Source of the DNA: CAG-557 sp045540315
Lineage (GTDB): Bacteria > Bacillota > Clostridia > Oscillospirales > Acutalibacteraceae
Assembly (NCBI GenBank): GCA_045540315.1
Contig: JAZQHA010000142.1
Location: forward strand, 1-5,598
Length of the DNA stretch: 5,598 bases
Direction: 5' to 3'
Made by a program: the position numbers and the translations under genes. Below are positions 1 to 5,305 of this stretch, one piece after another; the stretch's first letter is position 1, and every line of letters begins with the position of its first letter. The notes under the pieces were generated by a model, which saw only the letters and a program-made list of their open reading frames with translations, was not told where the DNA came from and searched no databases.

Positions 1-141
1 ACTGTGGTACACCTACCTAAAGGAAGGAGAAAAAAGAAAGCTAAAGAAAAGAAAAACCCGGAAGGAGCTGGAAGATGCTGTGGTTGCTTTTTATCGTAGG
101 CAAGAAGTGAATCCTACGGTAGAGGAGCTTTTTAAAGAGTG
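1..141. repeat. Terminal direct repeat, copy 1 (circular overlap)
   Basis: These 141 bases are identical to 5458-5598. The repeat lies inside the int reading frame and joining the ends restores one continuous gene, so it reflects circular sequence written past its origin rather than a biological repeat. The length equals a k-mer size commonly used by short-read assemblers, which fits an unresolved circular contig. Confidence 0.95.
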
Positions 142-1054
142 GATTGGCAACCGAGGCAAACGAGAAGAAATTGAAAAGTCAACTGTCTCACGGTATGAAA
201 GAGTTTTCGAGAGTTGCTTTGGAAGCATAGCTTCGAAACGCATTAAACGGCTGAATGAGGTCGATATTGAAAACTTTGTAAAAGATACCGTGCATGAAAA
301 AAAACTCAGCAGAAAGGCTTACAGTAACCTCAGAACGCTGATTTTTGGTGTGTGGAGACTTGCAAAGAAGAAAGGACTGATTGATTTCAATATTAAGCTG
401 GCGATTGATGACATCACTTTCACGAAAAAGGAGTTTAAAAAGGTTTCGAAAAGCGACGAAGAACAGGTTTTCATGGAGGACGAGGAAGAAAAAGTCATCA
501 GATACCTTACCGAAAATAAAGACCTTATGAACCTCGGACTTCTTCTTCTGTTTAAGACTGGGCTTCGTATTGGAGAGCTGGTTGCTTTGGAAAAGGCGGA
601 CTTCATTGAAGATTTTCTTCGTATTACAAAAACTGAAACCATCTACGAAGAAGATGGAAAAGTCCACTATGAGGTGAAAGACACCCCTAAAACGGAAGCT
701 GGTAATCGTGACGTTATTATCCCGGAAAGGTACCTTTGGGTTATGAAGGACATCAAAAAAGCGTGTCCTTTTGGGAAGTTTCTTTTTGAAGAAAATGGCG
801 AAAGAATCAAGAGCTATCAATTCAGAAATCGCCTTTACACGGTTTGTAAAAAAGTTGGAGTTGAACCAAGAGGACTCCACACGATAAGAAAAACCTACGG
901 TTCTATACTCTACGATGCAGATGGAGTTACCGAAGCTTTCATTTGTCAACAAATGGGGCACACTGACATCACTTGTTTGAAGAAAAATTACTACCACAAT
1001 CGGAAACGAACAAAGGAAAAAGCGGAAATGCTCAACAACGTAAAAGTCCTTTAG
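1..1054 (+). CDS. int: Tyrosine recombinase/integrase, 3' part (gene runs across the circular join)
   Basis: This is the C-terminal 350 residues of a site-specific tyrosine recombinase. The frame is open to base 1 and continues from the copy at 5306-5457, giving 401 aa for the joined gene; the TAG stop is at 1052-1054. It would integrate and excise the circle by strand exchange between attP and a chromosomal attB. In joined numbering, a SAM-like core-binding domain starts near residue 88 (NPTVEELFKEW). The catalytic domain has R240 (TGLRIGEL), K281 (TPKTEAGNRD), H344 and R347 (LHTIRKT), H371 (MGHTD) and nucleophile Y381 (KNYYHN, the first Tyr by alignment with the usual YTH motif). All expected catalytic residues are present, so it looks active. 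Length and architecture match Tn916 Int and temperate-phage integrases of Bacillota. A GTG at 80 is only an internal codon, not the start. Putative arm-binding repeats begin at its stop codon. Confidence 0.95.
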   Translation, partial: LWYTYLKEGEKRKLKKRKTRKELEDAVVAFYRRQEVNPTVEELFKEWIGNRGKREEIEKSTVSRYERVFESCFGSIASKRIKRLNEVDIENFVKDTVHEKKLSRKAYSNLRTLIFGVWRLAKKKGLIDFNIKLAIDDITFTKKEFKKVSKSDEEQVFMEDEEEKVIRYLTENKDLMNLGLLLLFKTGLRIGELVALEKADFIEDFLRITKTETIYEEDGKVHYEVKDTPKTEAGNRDVIIPERYLWVMKDIKKACPFGKFLFEENGERIKSYQFRNRLYTVCKKVGVEPRGLHTIRKTYGSILYDADGVTEAFICQQMGHTDITCLKKNYYHNRKRTKEKAEMLNNVKVL

Positions 1055-1235
1055 GTAATCAAAAGTAATATCAGAAGAATCGCCAGAAATGCCGTAAAAT
1101 CAAGGGTTGGGCGGTTCGTAAAATGTATTCGATTCCCCTACGAGCTGTTTAGAAGACGTTAAAAACCCAGTATTTTCAAGGGTTTCATAGGTTTTAAGAA
1201 ATTAAAAAACGATAGGTAATCAAAAAAGTAATCAA
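1052..1235. other. Putative attP region with integrase arm-type repeats
   Basis: TAGGTAATCAAAAGTAAT (1052-1069) starts in the int stop codon. A close copy lies at 1213-1235 (TAGGTAATCA, an A-run, then GTAATCAA), and a further GTAATCAAA at 1346-1354 overlaps the mob stop codon. All are in the same orientation. Direct repeats on both sides of a core, next to int, are the usual layout of attP for integrases with an arm-binding N-terminal domain. The core should lie between 1070 and 1212. Bases 1126-1146 (TTCGATTCCCCTACGAGC and following) resemble the T-loop and 3' acceptor end of a tRNA, but the 5' T-stem bases do not match, so the tRNA link is weak. The exact crossover cannot be read from one circular sequence. 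No gene is visible in this stretch. Confidence 0.45.
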
Positions 1236-1261
1236 GGAAAGGAAAGTCCGAACATAGTCAT

Positions 1262-1295
1262 AAAAAAAAGCACCTTTTGAAGGGTGCTTTCTTTT
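1262..1295. terminator. Bidirectional rho-independent terminator between int and mob
   Basis: AAAGCACCTT (1267-1276) pairs with AGGGTGCTTT (1281-1290) around the 4-nt loop TTGA, giving a 10-bp stem with one wobble pair. A T-rich tail (CTTTT) follows on the + strand, and an A-run (1262-1269) gives a U-run on the - strand. The convergent int (+) and mob (-) genes both end towards it, so it can serve both. Confidence 0.85.
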
Positions 1296-1300
1296 ATTCT

Positions 1301-1323
1301 CCTCCAAGCTTCGCTTGCTGAGG
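1301..1323. other. Small GC-rich hairpin downstream of mob
   Basis: CCTCCAAGC (1301-1309) pairs with GCTTG (1313-1317) and, past a 2-nt bulge, GAGG (1320-1323) around a TTC loop. There is no T-run on either side, so it is not a classical terminator; it may stabilise the 3' end of the mob transcript. Function unknown. Confidence 0.35.
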
Positions 1324-1349
1324 CGCAAATTAGGCCAAGGGGGGGGTAA

Positions 1350-2693
1350 TCAAAGCTCAAGGTCGTCATCAAGGTCAAGGGTATCGAGGCCGGAAGACAG
1401 CGGAGCAAGGTCTGCAGTGACCTCCTTTTCGATTCTCTCGAGTTGCTCGTATTTGTTTGCCAGTTCCAGTTGAGTTTTCGAAAAGTCTTTCCAGAGATTG
1501 CATTCCTTTAAGTAACCTTCAACTAACCGTGTAAGACCTTTGACAAATTGAGGTGCCTTTTCGACAATATGCATTATCATTTGCCAAAGGAAGTCTTCGT
1601 CTTTTAGTTTTCGGAGAGATTGAACAGCGGAACCGCGACTACTCATAGTTTCGAAATAATAGTCAACTTTTTCTTGCTGTCTTTCGATTGCATTATTCAG
1701 TTTGGAAAGTGTTCGCTTATCGTCTTGTATTTCTTTTTTCAAGAGAGCCTTGTTTTCCTTATACTCCAGAAATTCACGGTATTCGGCTTCTTGATTGACT
1801 ACGAGGTTCTCGTAGGCTTTTTTTGCTTCTTCTTCCTTGGCCTTGTATTTACGAGCATTTGCTTTAGATGTGTTGGCTTCTTGGGTAGCTTTGTTGGCTT
1901 CTTGGATAGCTTTGTTCGTTGCTTGAATTGCCTTTCCTTTCTCATGGTCAATTCTTTGCTTTTCCTTTTTCTTTTCCGGAACGCGGTCGAGAGAAACCTC
2001 TTTGTCAATTTCTTCAACGATATTTTGCCACTTTTCGCGGTCTTGTGCGACGAGTACTTGAGCCCGGTTATTTTTACGAGATTTTTCTTTTGTCTTGTCC
2101 GGGAGCTCGATGTTCATTTTCTTTAAGAAGTCGTCTTTTGCTGGCTTCCAATTTCCGTCTTTGTCTTTCACTTCGTAAACGTGATTCATATGGCAGTGGA
2201 TGCTGGTCTCATCATAGTGAAAAGAAAGTGAAAGGACAGTGTGACGGAAGTCTTCGCCTTTTTGAGTTTCAAAATAGTCGGCAAGTTCAAAACACATCTT
2301 TTCGAATTTTGTCTTGTCTTCGTATTCGCCTTCTTTGCCAACTTGTAGGAGCGTTTTCTGTACGCCGGTCTTGTCGCTTTGGTACAGTCTTTCGATGGTG
2401 CATTCTTCGGCTCGCTTCTTTTGCCTCTTTGAAAGGTACTTTTCCTTTTGCGCTTCCACGGATGGAGTGAAAGTCTGTCGATAGTAGCCGAGCTCATGCA
2501 TGGCTAATTCGCCTTGACCTTGTTTGACGGGGAAGTTCCAACCTTCTACCCGAACCATGATTTTGTTTTCGTGGCTTCGTGTCCAGTCGATGTGGTCGCG
2601 CTTTTTTCTTGTCGTGTCTTCCATTGTGCGGTCGTTATGATTTGCCCCGGCGATGTTGTTTTTTTGTCGCTGATTGTCGAAAGATGTTTTCAT
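1350..2693 (-). CDS. mob: MobV-family relaxase (Mob/Pre, plasmid mobilization protein)
   Basis: A 447-aa conjugative relaxase of the MobV (Mob_Pre) family. It would nick one strand at oriT, stay bound to the 5' end and lead the strand into a recipient through a helper conjugation channel. Motif I is HNDR at residues 19-22, motif II is RSHENK at 39-44, and motif III is HYDETSIHCH at 159-168, whose three His would hold the catalytic metal. In this family a His or Tyr has been proposed as nucleophile; H19 is the likely candidate here. Residues about 215-350 are Lys/Glu-rich and look like a long coiled coil, with a Gln/Asn/Ala 7-residue repeat near 256-276. The tail is acidic (LDTLDLDDDLEL). The length is close to pMV158 MobM (just under 500 aa), so it appears complete. 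The start is the ATG at 2693, preceded by GAGG with 7-nt spacing. It lies downstream of rep on the same strand but is separated by a terminator, so it probably has its own promoter. Confidence 0.93.
   Translation of the reverse strand: MKTSFDNQRQKNNIAGANHNDRTMEDTTRKKRDHIDWTRSHENKIMVRVEGWNFPVKQGQGELAMHELGYYRQTFTPSVEAQKEKYLSKRQKKRAEECTIERLYQSDKTGVQKTLLQVGKEGEYEDKTKFEKMCFELADYFETQKGEDFRHTVLSLSFHYDETSIHCHMNHVYEVKDKDGNWKPAKDDFLKKMNIELPDKTKEKSRKNNRAQVLVAQDREKWQNIVEEIDKEVSLDRVPEKKKEKQRIDHEKGKAIQATNKAIQEANKATQEANTSKANARKYKAKEEEAKKAYENLVVNQEAEYREFLEYKENKALLKKEIQDDKRTLSKLNNAIERQQEKVDYYFETMSSRGSAVQSLRKLKDEDFLWQMIMHIVEKAPQFVKGLTRLVEGYLKECNLWKDFSKTQLELANKYEQLERIEKEVTADLAPLSSGLDTLDLDDDLEL
1873..1935 (-). 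repeat. 21-bp tandem repeat inside mob coding for heptads
   Basis: Units at 1873-1893 and 1894-1914 differ at one base. A third, more diverged unit follows at 1915-1935. Each unit codes for seven residues (EANKATQ-like) in register with the predicted coiled coil, so copy-number change would keep the frame. Confidence 0.8.
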
Positions 2694-2700
2694 AATTTTA

Positions 2701-2704
2701 CCTC
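2701..2704 (-). promoter_or_regulatory. Ribosome binding site of mob
   Basis: GAGG on the - strand, 7 nt upstream of the ATG at 2693. It supports this start for mob. Confidence 0.6.
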
Positions 2705-2783
2705 GCTTTCTTTGTTCTTTTGCTTAAATATGCTGAAAAGATTAAAAAAAGTGGGGAGGGTGTTACGAGTAGGAGCTCATTCC

Positions 2784-2836
2784 CAAAAGTAGCAGTAAAA
2801 AAGGGGGCCCCTGCCCCTTTTTTCCAGCTACTTTTG
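2784..2836. other. Large interrupted hairpin upstream of mob; oriT or single-strand origin candidate
   Basis: The outer stem pairs CAAAAGTAGC (2784-2793) with GCTACTTTTG (2827-2836), 10 bp with no mismatch. A 3x3 internal loop follows, then a second perfect 10-bp stem, AAAAAAGGGG (2797-2806) with CCCCTTTTTT (2814-2823), around a 7-nt GC-rich loop. It lies about 90 bp upstream of mob on mob's own strand, the usual place for a MobV oriT, and GTGTTA at 2760-2765 resembles the GTGTG/TTA nick region of pMV158-type oriTs. A folded single-strand origin of rolling-circle replication is the main alternative. The gap 2694-2971 contains no convincing gene. Confidence 0.45.
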
Positions 2837-2854
2837 TCCATTCGCTCGCTCGTC

Positions 2855-2896
2855 AAAAAAAGAGAAGAGTCGTTAAACTCCTCTTCCCTTTTTTTT
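2855..2896. terminator. Bidirectional terminator-like hairpin downstream of rep
   Basis: AAAAAAAG (2855-2862) and GAAGAG (2864-2869) pair with CTCTTC (2881-2886) and CTTTTTTT (2888-2895), interrupted by a single A/C mismatch, with an 11-nt loop. Read on the - strand, the GAAGAG/CTCTTC stem is followed by a T-rich run, so it should end the rep transcript before mob. The symmetric A and T tails allow action in both directions. Confidence 0.6.
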
Positions 2897-2935
2897 CCTC
2901 TCTCGATGTCTCGCTAGCCTTGGGGCTTTTCCTTG

Positions 2936-2996
2936 TTTTAGTGGTGTTATATCACTGGTAAAAAGTAATTTTTAGTGGTGACATAACACTACTAAT
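2936..2996. repeat. Cluster of TTAGTGGTG repeats, direct and inverted, at the rep 3' end
   Basis: TTTTAGTGGTG occurs at 2936-2946 and again at 2970-2980. TTAGTGGTGTTAT (2938-2950) is also the inverted partner of ATAACACTACTAA (2983-2995), with one G/T wobble in 13 pairs, and a smaller hairpin forms within 2972-2995. The cluster includes the rep stop codon and its last residues. Such nested repeats suggest a protein-binding or nicking site. GTGTTAT is present on both strands, which recalls the MobV nick region. Function not established. Confidence 0.5.
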
Positions 2997-4990
2997 TCAT
3001 CGTAGAGAAGCATTTCTTTGAAAAATACCGCCTTATTTTCTGCTTTCTTTTGCCATTTTTTGAAATTGTCTTCGCTAAAAAGAAGCCTCAAATGGTAAAT
3101 ATCGAAAGTGTTTTTCGACCATTCTTTTTGAAGTGCTTCGTAACCTTTCGGATATTTCTGTTCGTAAAAGCGGAGGTAAGAATCAATAAGTTTCGCTTCG
3201 GCTTCAGTTTGCTGAATGTACTCATTGTGATTTTCTTCGGCCTCATAATAGAGTTCTTCCGGGTACTCTGGACACTCATTGTAAACGGGATGTATAGTCT
3301 TAGTTAAATAGAGATGGCAGAAAATATCTCCAAAGTAATCGTCAAGAAAATCTATTTTTTTCTGCGACAAAGAAGAATTAGTACACTCAAAAGTTTTGCA
3401 AAAAACGTCTTCAACGGAAACTTTTTCTTCACTTGAATCTGGTAAATCCGGAAAGTAAACAGGAGCACCCAATTTGTATTCTGGGTTGAAGTTTTGGTAA
3501 GCCTCTAAAGCTTCCTCAACTGTAGTGTATTTTTGAGGAGTAGGTCTTCTTTTCCCCAAAAATTGCTTGATAAAGTTGAGTTCATTTTCTTCCATATCGG
3601 GTTTTCGATTTTTCATTATTGTTTCCATTCTGGAAGCTTCTTCAACAGCCGGAGAAATTAAAAGTTGAGCGCATTCGTTATACTGCTTTTCGTTCATGTG
3701 GCTAACCAGTTCTTGAAAGTTTCCAGGGATTTCTTCCGATATTAACCATTGCGTATATTCACGTGTACCTTCAAGAAAACTCTTGTTCAAATATATCTGG
3801 TAGTTATCGTCGACAATCCAAAAAGCTAAAGGAAAGCGTCGATGAGACTGTTCTTTCAATGTCTCTTCGCTTTTCACAAACTTTCCTTCTTTGTCCGTGT
3901 ATTCTCCGGCTAAACCATTAAGCCAATCTTCTGGATTTTGAATGCTGTCGAAGATGTTAATATGGTTAGCAAGCTTAATGTTGTCAAATTTAACATCAAC
4001 AATCCCAGAACCTTTTGCTGGATAAGGTGAGAGAAAATTGTACAACTCTCCCCTATTTTCGAAAAGTTTCAAAAGCTCATAAGAGCGAAAATCTTCCCAT
4101 AATAGCACGGGTTGTCCGGCGTACTTATTAAAAAGGTTTCCTTTTGTTACAGAGAAATATATCTCGTCACCTTCCATAATGTCATAAGGGTCAATCATTT
4201 TTTTAACAAGGGCTTTTCCGAAAAGTCCTTTTCCGATTCCGCCATTTTCGCCGCCAATGTAGATATTCATTCGATATGGCGGAGTAGGTTTGTTAAAAAG
4301 GTAATCCGAACGACATTTTTTTAATTTATCCATATCTGCGATATATTCAAAAGGGTATTTTTCCCTTAGTTGTTTGATGGTGAGACCGTTGAAAGTTACT
4401 TCATAACGAAGCATATCTTTTAAACTCACATCATCTCGACCATATTTTTCCCGTTTGGCGTGACGCTCATTTAACGCTTTACGAAAGTCAAAATTCGCAA
4501 TAACTTCCTCGTCTGGATAAAGAGTTTTCCCTTGTTCTTGTTGGTTGGGGTGCTCGTGGGTTAAATACTCAACACAGTCTAAAAAAGCACCTTTTCCACT
4601 CGCCACATACATAAGATTTGCCGGAATATCGAACCAACTTGCGACCATATCCACATACTGACTTGTGCCCAAATCCAAAACAATGTGGATATGGTCATCT
4701 TTTTGTGCTCCGACATTACGAGGGGCTTCTGGATGCTTACGATTGTAAAGAACGACGTCTTTCGAAGTGTAAACATCTTTGTCATGGAGAATAATTGCAT
4801 ATCTTTTAATGCTTTTGTATTTTTCACAAATAGCGACTGCAGTCTCTAAGTTAAAGACTTCTTCACCTTGAGCATTGTGTGTTTTAATTGAACATCGCAT
4901 AACTCTGGCTTTTTTCACTTTCTTTTCTGTTTGAAGTTCGCCGTCATCAACACCCTCAATACATTCTAAATTTCTGATATTATTTGTCAT
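2972..4990 (-). CDS. rep: Rolling-circle replication initiator: HUH endonuclease fused to SF3 helicase
   Basis: A 672-aa initiator that would nick the double-strand origin, remain covalently bound and unwind the circle. Residues about 28-160 match the Rep_2/RepB (pMV158) nuclease: LHDKD at 68-72 (H69, D72) and HIH at 100-102 would bind the metal, and Y142 in EYLTH corresponds to the RepB catalytic Tyr in YLTH. Residues about 235-395 match a superfamily 3 helicase: Walker A GENGGIGKG (247-255, K254), Walker B VLLWEDF (295-301), a motif C-like segment INIFDSIQNPEDW (344-356), and an Arg pair in HRRF (383-386) that may be the arginine finger. Residues 420-672 are acidic and Tyr/Glu-rich, with no family I recognise. 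pMV158 RepB has only the nuclease part (about 210 aa), so this is the long helicase-bearing type seen in phytoplasma plasmids and CRESS-DNA virus Reps. The ATG at 4990 has AGGAGG 8 nt upstream. rep is divergent from int, and its leader contains the iterons and hairpin. Confidence 0.9.
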   Translation of the reverse strand: MTNNIRNLECIEGVDDGELQTEKKVKKARVMRCSIKTHNAQGEEVFNLETAVAICEKYKSIKRYAIILHDKDVYTSKDVVLYNRKHPEAPRNVGAQKDDHIHIVLDLGTSQYVDMVASWFDIPANLMYVASGKGAFLDCVEYLTHEHPNQQEQGKTLYPDEEVIANFDFRKALNERHAKREKYGRDDVSLKDMLRYEVTFNGLTIKQLREKYPFEYIADMDKLKKCRSDYLFNKPTPPYRMNIYIGGENGGIGKGLFGKALVKKMIDPYDIMEGDEIYFSVTKGNLFNKYAGQPVLLWEDFRSYELLKLFENRGELYNFLSPYPAKGSGIVDVKFDNIKLANHINIFDSIQNPEDWLNGLAGEYTDKEGKFVKSEETLKEQSHRRFPLAFWIVDDNYQIYLNKSFLEGTREYTQWLISEEIPGNFQELVSHMNEKQYNECAQLLISPAVEEASRMETIMKNRKPDMEENELNFIKQFLGKRRPTPQKYTTVEEALEAYQNFNPEYKLGAPVYFPDLPDSSEEKVSVEDVFCKTFECTNSSLSQKKIDFLDDYFGDIFCHLYLTKTIHPVYNECPEYPEELYYEAEENHNEYIQQTEAEAKLIDSYLRFYEQKYPKGYEALQKEWSKNTFDIYHLRLLFSEDNFKKWQKKAENKAVFFKEMLLYDELVVLCHH

Positions 4991-4998
4991 AACTTTTT

Positions 4999-5004
4999 CC
5001 TCCT
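4999..5004 (-). promoter_or_regulatory. Ribosome binding site of rep
   Basis: AGGAGG on the - strand, 8 nt upstream of the ATG at 4990. A perfect Shine-Dalgarno sequence that fixes this start. Confidence 0.85.
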
Positions 5005-5006
5005 TT

Positions 5007-5035
5007 TTTTTTACTCAGTTTACTCACTTTACTCA
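5007..5035. repeat. Iteron block 1 (29-bp direct repeat, rep-proximal)
   Basis: Identical over 29 bases to 5095-5123. Inside are three tandem 9-bp units TTTACTCA plus G, C or G (5010-5036); on the rep strand they read as GAGTAAA units. Tandem short iterons beside a hairpin are typical Rep-binding sites of rolling-circle plasmids; pMV158 RepB binds three tandem 11-bp repeats. The block lies in the rep leader just upstream of the ribosome binding site, so Rep bound here could also repress its own expression. Confidence 0.7.
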
Positions 5036-5039
5036 GATG

Positions 5040-5071
5040 GGGTCCCGACGCAGGTCCAACCGTCGGGACCC
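5040..5071. other. Perfect 11-bp stem-loop between iteron blocks; double-strand origin candidate
   Basis: GGGTCCCGACG (5040-5050) pairs without mismatch with CGTCGGGACCC (5061-5071), leaving the 10-nt loop CAGGTCCAAC. It is the most GC-rich structure in an AT-rich region and lies midway between two identical iteron blocks. A nick site in the loop or stem would make this the double-strand origin; geminivirus origins have a similar stem and loop with nearby iterons. I do not see the pMV158 nick sequence TACTACG here. On the + strand a T-run follows (5075-5080), so it may also act as a terminator. Confidence 0.55.
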
Positions 5072-5094
5072 TTGTTTTTTAAGGTTTGTGAGCG

Positions 5095-5123
5095 TTTTTT
5101 ACTCAGTTTACTCACTTTACTCA
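5095..5123. repeat. Iteron block 2 (29-bp direct repeat, int-proximal)
   Basis: Exact copy of 5007-5035, with units at 5098-5106, 5107-5115 and 5116-5124. The two blocks are 88 bp apart, about eight helical turns, and flank the hairpin almost symmetrically. Confidence 0.7.
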
Positions 5124-5124
5124 A
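5096..5124 (-). promoter_or_regulatory. Possible rep promoter overlapping iteron block 2
   Basis: On the - strand TTGAGT (5124-5119) and TAAAAA (5101-5096) are separated by 17 bases; each matches the sigma-70 consensus at 4 of 6 positions. If real, Rep binding to the iterons would block its own transcription. The match is weak because the repeats themselves create it. Confidence 0.25.
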
Positions 5125-5209
5125 AGATATATGCGAAAGAGACTTTTCAAAAATGGCCGAAAATCGTCAAAAATCGGTGTTTTTGAGTGTGTTTATAAAA
5201 AATTAAGAA

Positions 5210-5260
5210 TTTGTTCGATGTTTTGTTCGAGAAAATGGCCTTTTTCGAGGCTTTTTTCGA
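5210..5260. repeat. Four spaced TTCGA motifs upstream of int
   Basis: TTCGA, each preceded by T-rich bases, occurs at 5214, 5226, 5244 and 5256, so start-to-start spacings are 12, 18 and 12. The paired arrangement between the rep origin and int could be an operator or an integrase/Rep accessory site. Two AAAATGGCC copies (5150-5158 and 5232-5240) and two AAAATCG copies (5160 and 5170) lie in the same AT-rich stretch. No convincing int promoter can be placed. Confidence 0.35.
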
Positions 5261-5294
5261 GGAGTAGTGAAAAAGTTTTTCGCACTTACCTATG

Positions 5295-5301
5295 AAGGGA
5301 G
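5295..5301 (+). promoter_or_regulatory. Ribosome binding site of int
   Basis: AAGGGAG lies 4 nt before the ATG at 5306 and 10 nt before the ATG at 5312. It shows that translation starts here and not at the internal GTG at 80, but does not decide between the two ATGs. Confidence 0.6.
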
Positions 5302-5305
5302 TGTG

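Larger units (their letters stand above)
4978..5080 (+). ncRNA. Possible countertranscript (antisense) RNA against the rep leader
   Basis: An extended -10-like TGATATTAT (4975-4983) on the + strand lies just inside the rep start. No good -35 is seen. An RNA starting near 4990 would cross the rep start and ribosome binding site in antisense and end at the perfect hairpin 5040-5071, followed by TTGTTTTTT, giving about 90 nt. No + strand gene needs this terminator, which is the main argument for the RNA. In the rep mRNA the hairpin loop reads GUUGGACCUG and contains UUGG, fitting the YUNR pattern of RNA-RNA recognition loops. Unproven inference. Confidence 0.3.

Noticed and set aside
188..997. 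A long - strand open frame of 269 codons antisense to int.
   Set aside because: It is the mirror of the int reading frame; int has all catalytic motifs and the antisense protein resembles nothing known.
1339..1346. A run of eight G bases just after the mob stop codon, as a possible phase-variable tract.
   Set aside because: It lies outside any gene, and no promoter spacing depends on it. It may be an assembly-sensitive homopolymer.
2698..2841. A 47-codon ORF on the - strand (ATG at 2841) with a hydrophobic middle and basic end, its stop overlapping the mob ribosome binding site.
   Set aside because: It runs through the large hairpin, has only a weak ribosome binding site, and its composition is explained by the inverted repeats. 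It could be a leader peptide, but nothing supports that beyond position.
2720..2917. A 65-codon + strand ORF starting with TTG across the gap upstream of mob.
   Set aside because: There is no ribosome binding site, it has a poor start, and it covers both a hairpin and a terminator on the strand opposite the neighbouring genes.
2916..2927. AGCC/GGCT mini-hairpin followed by T bases, as a + strand terminator.
   Set aside because: The stem is only 4 bp and no + strand transcript is expected there.
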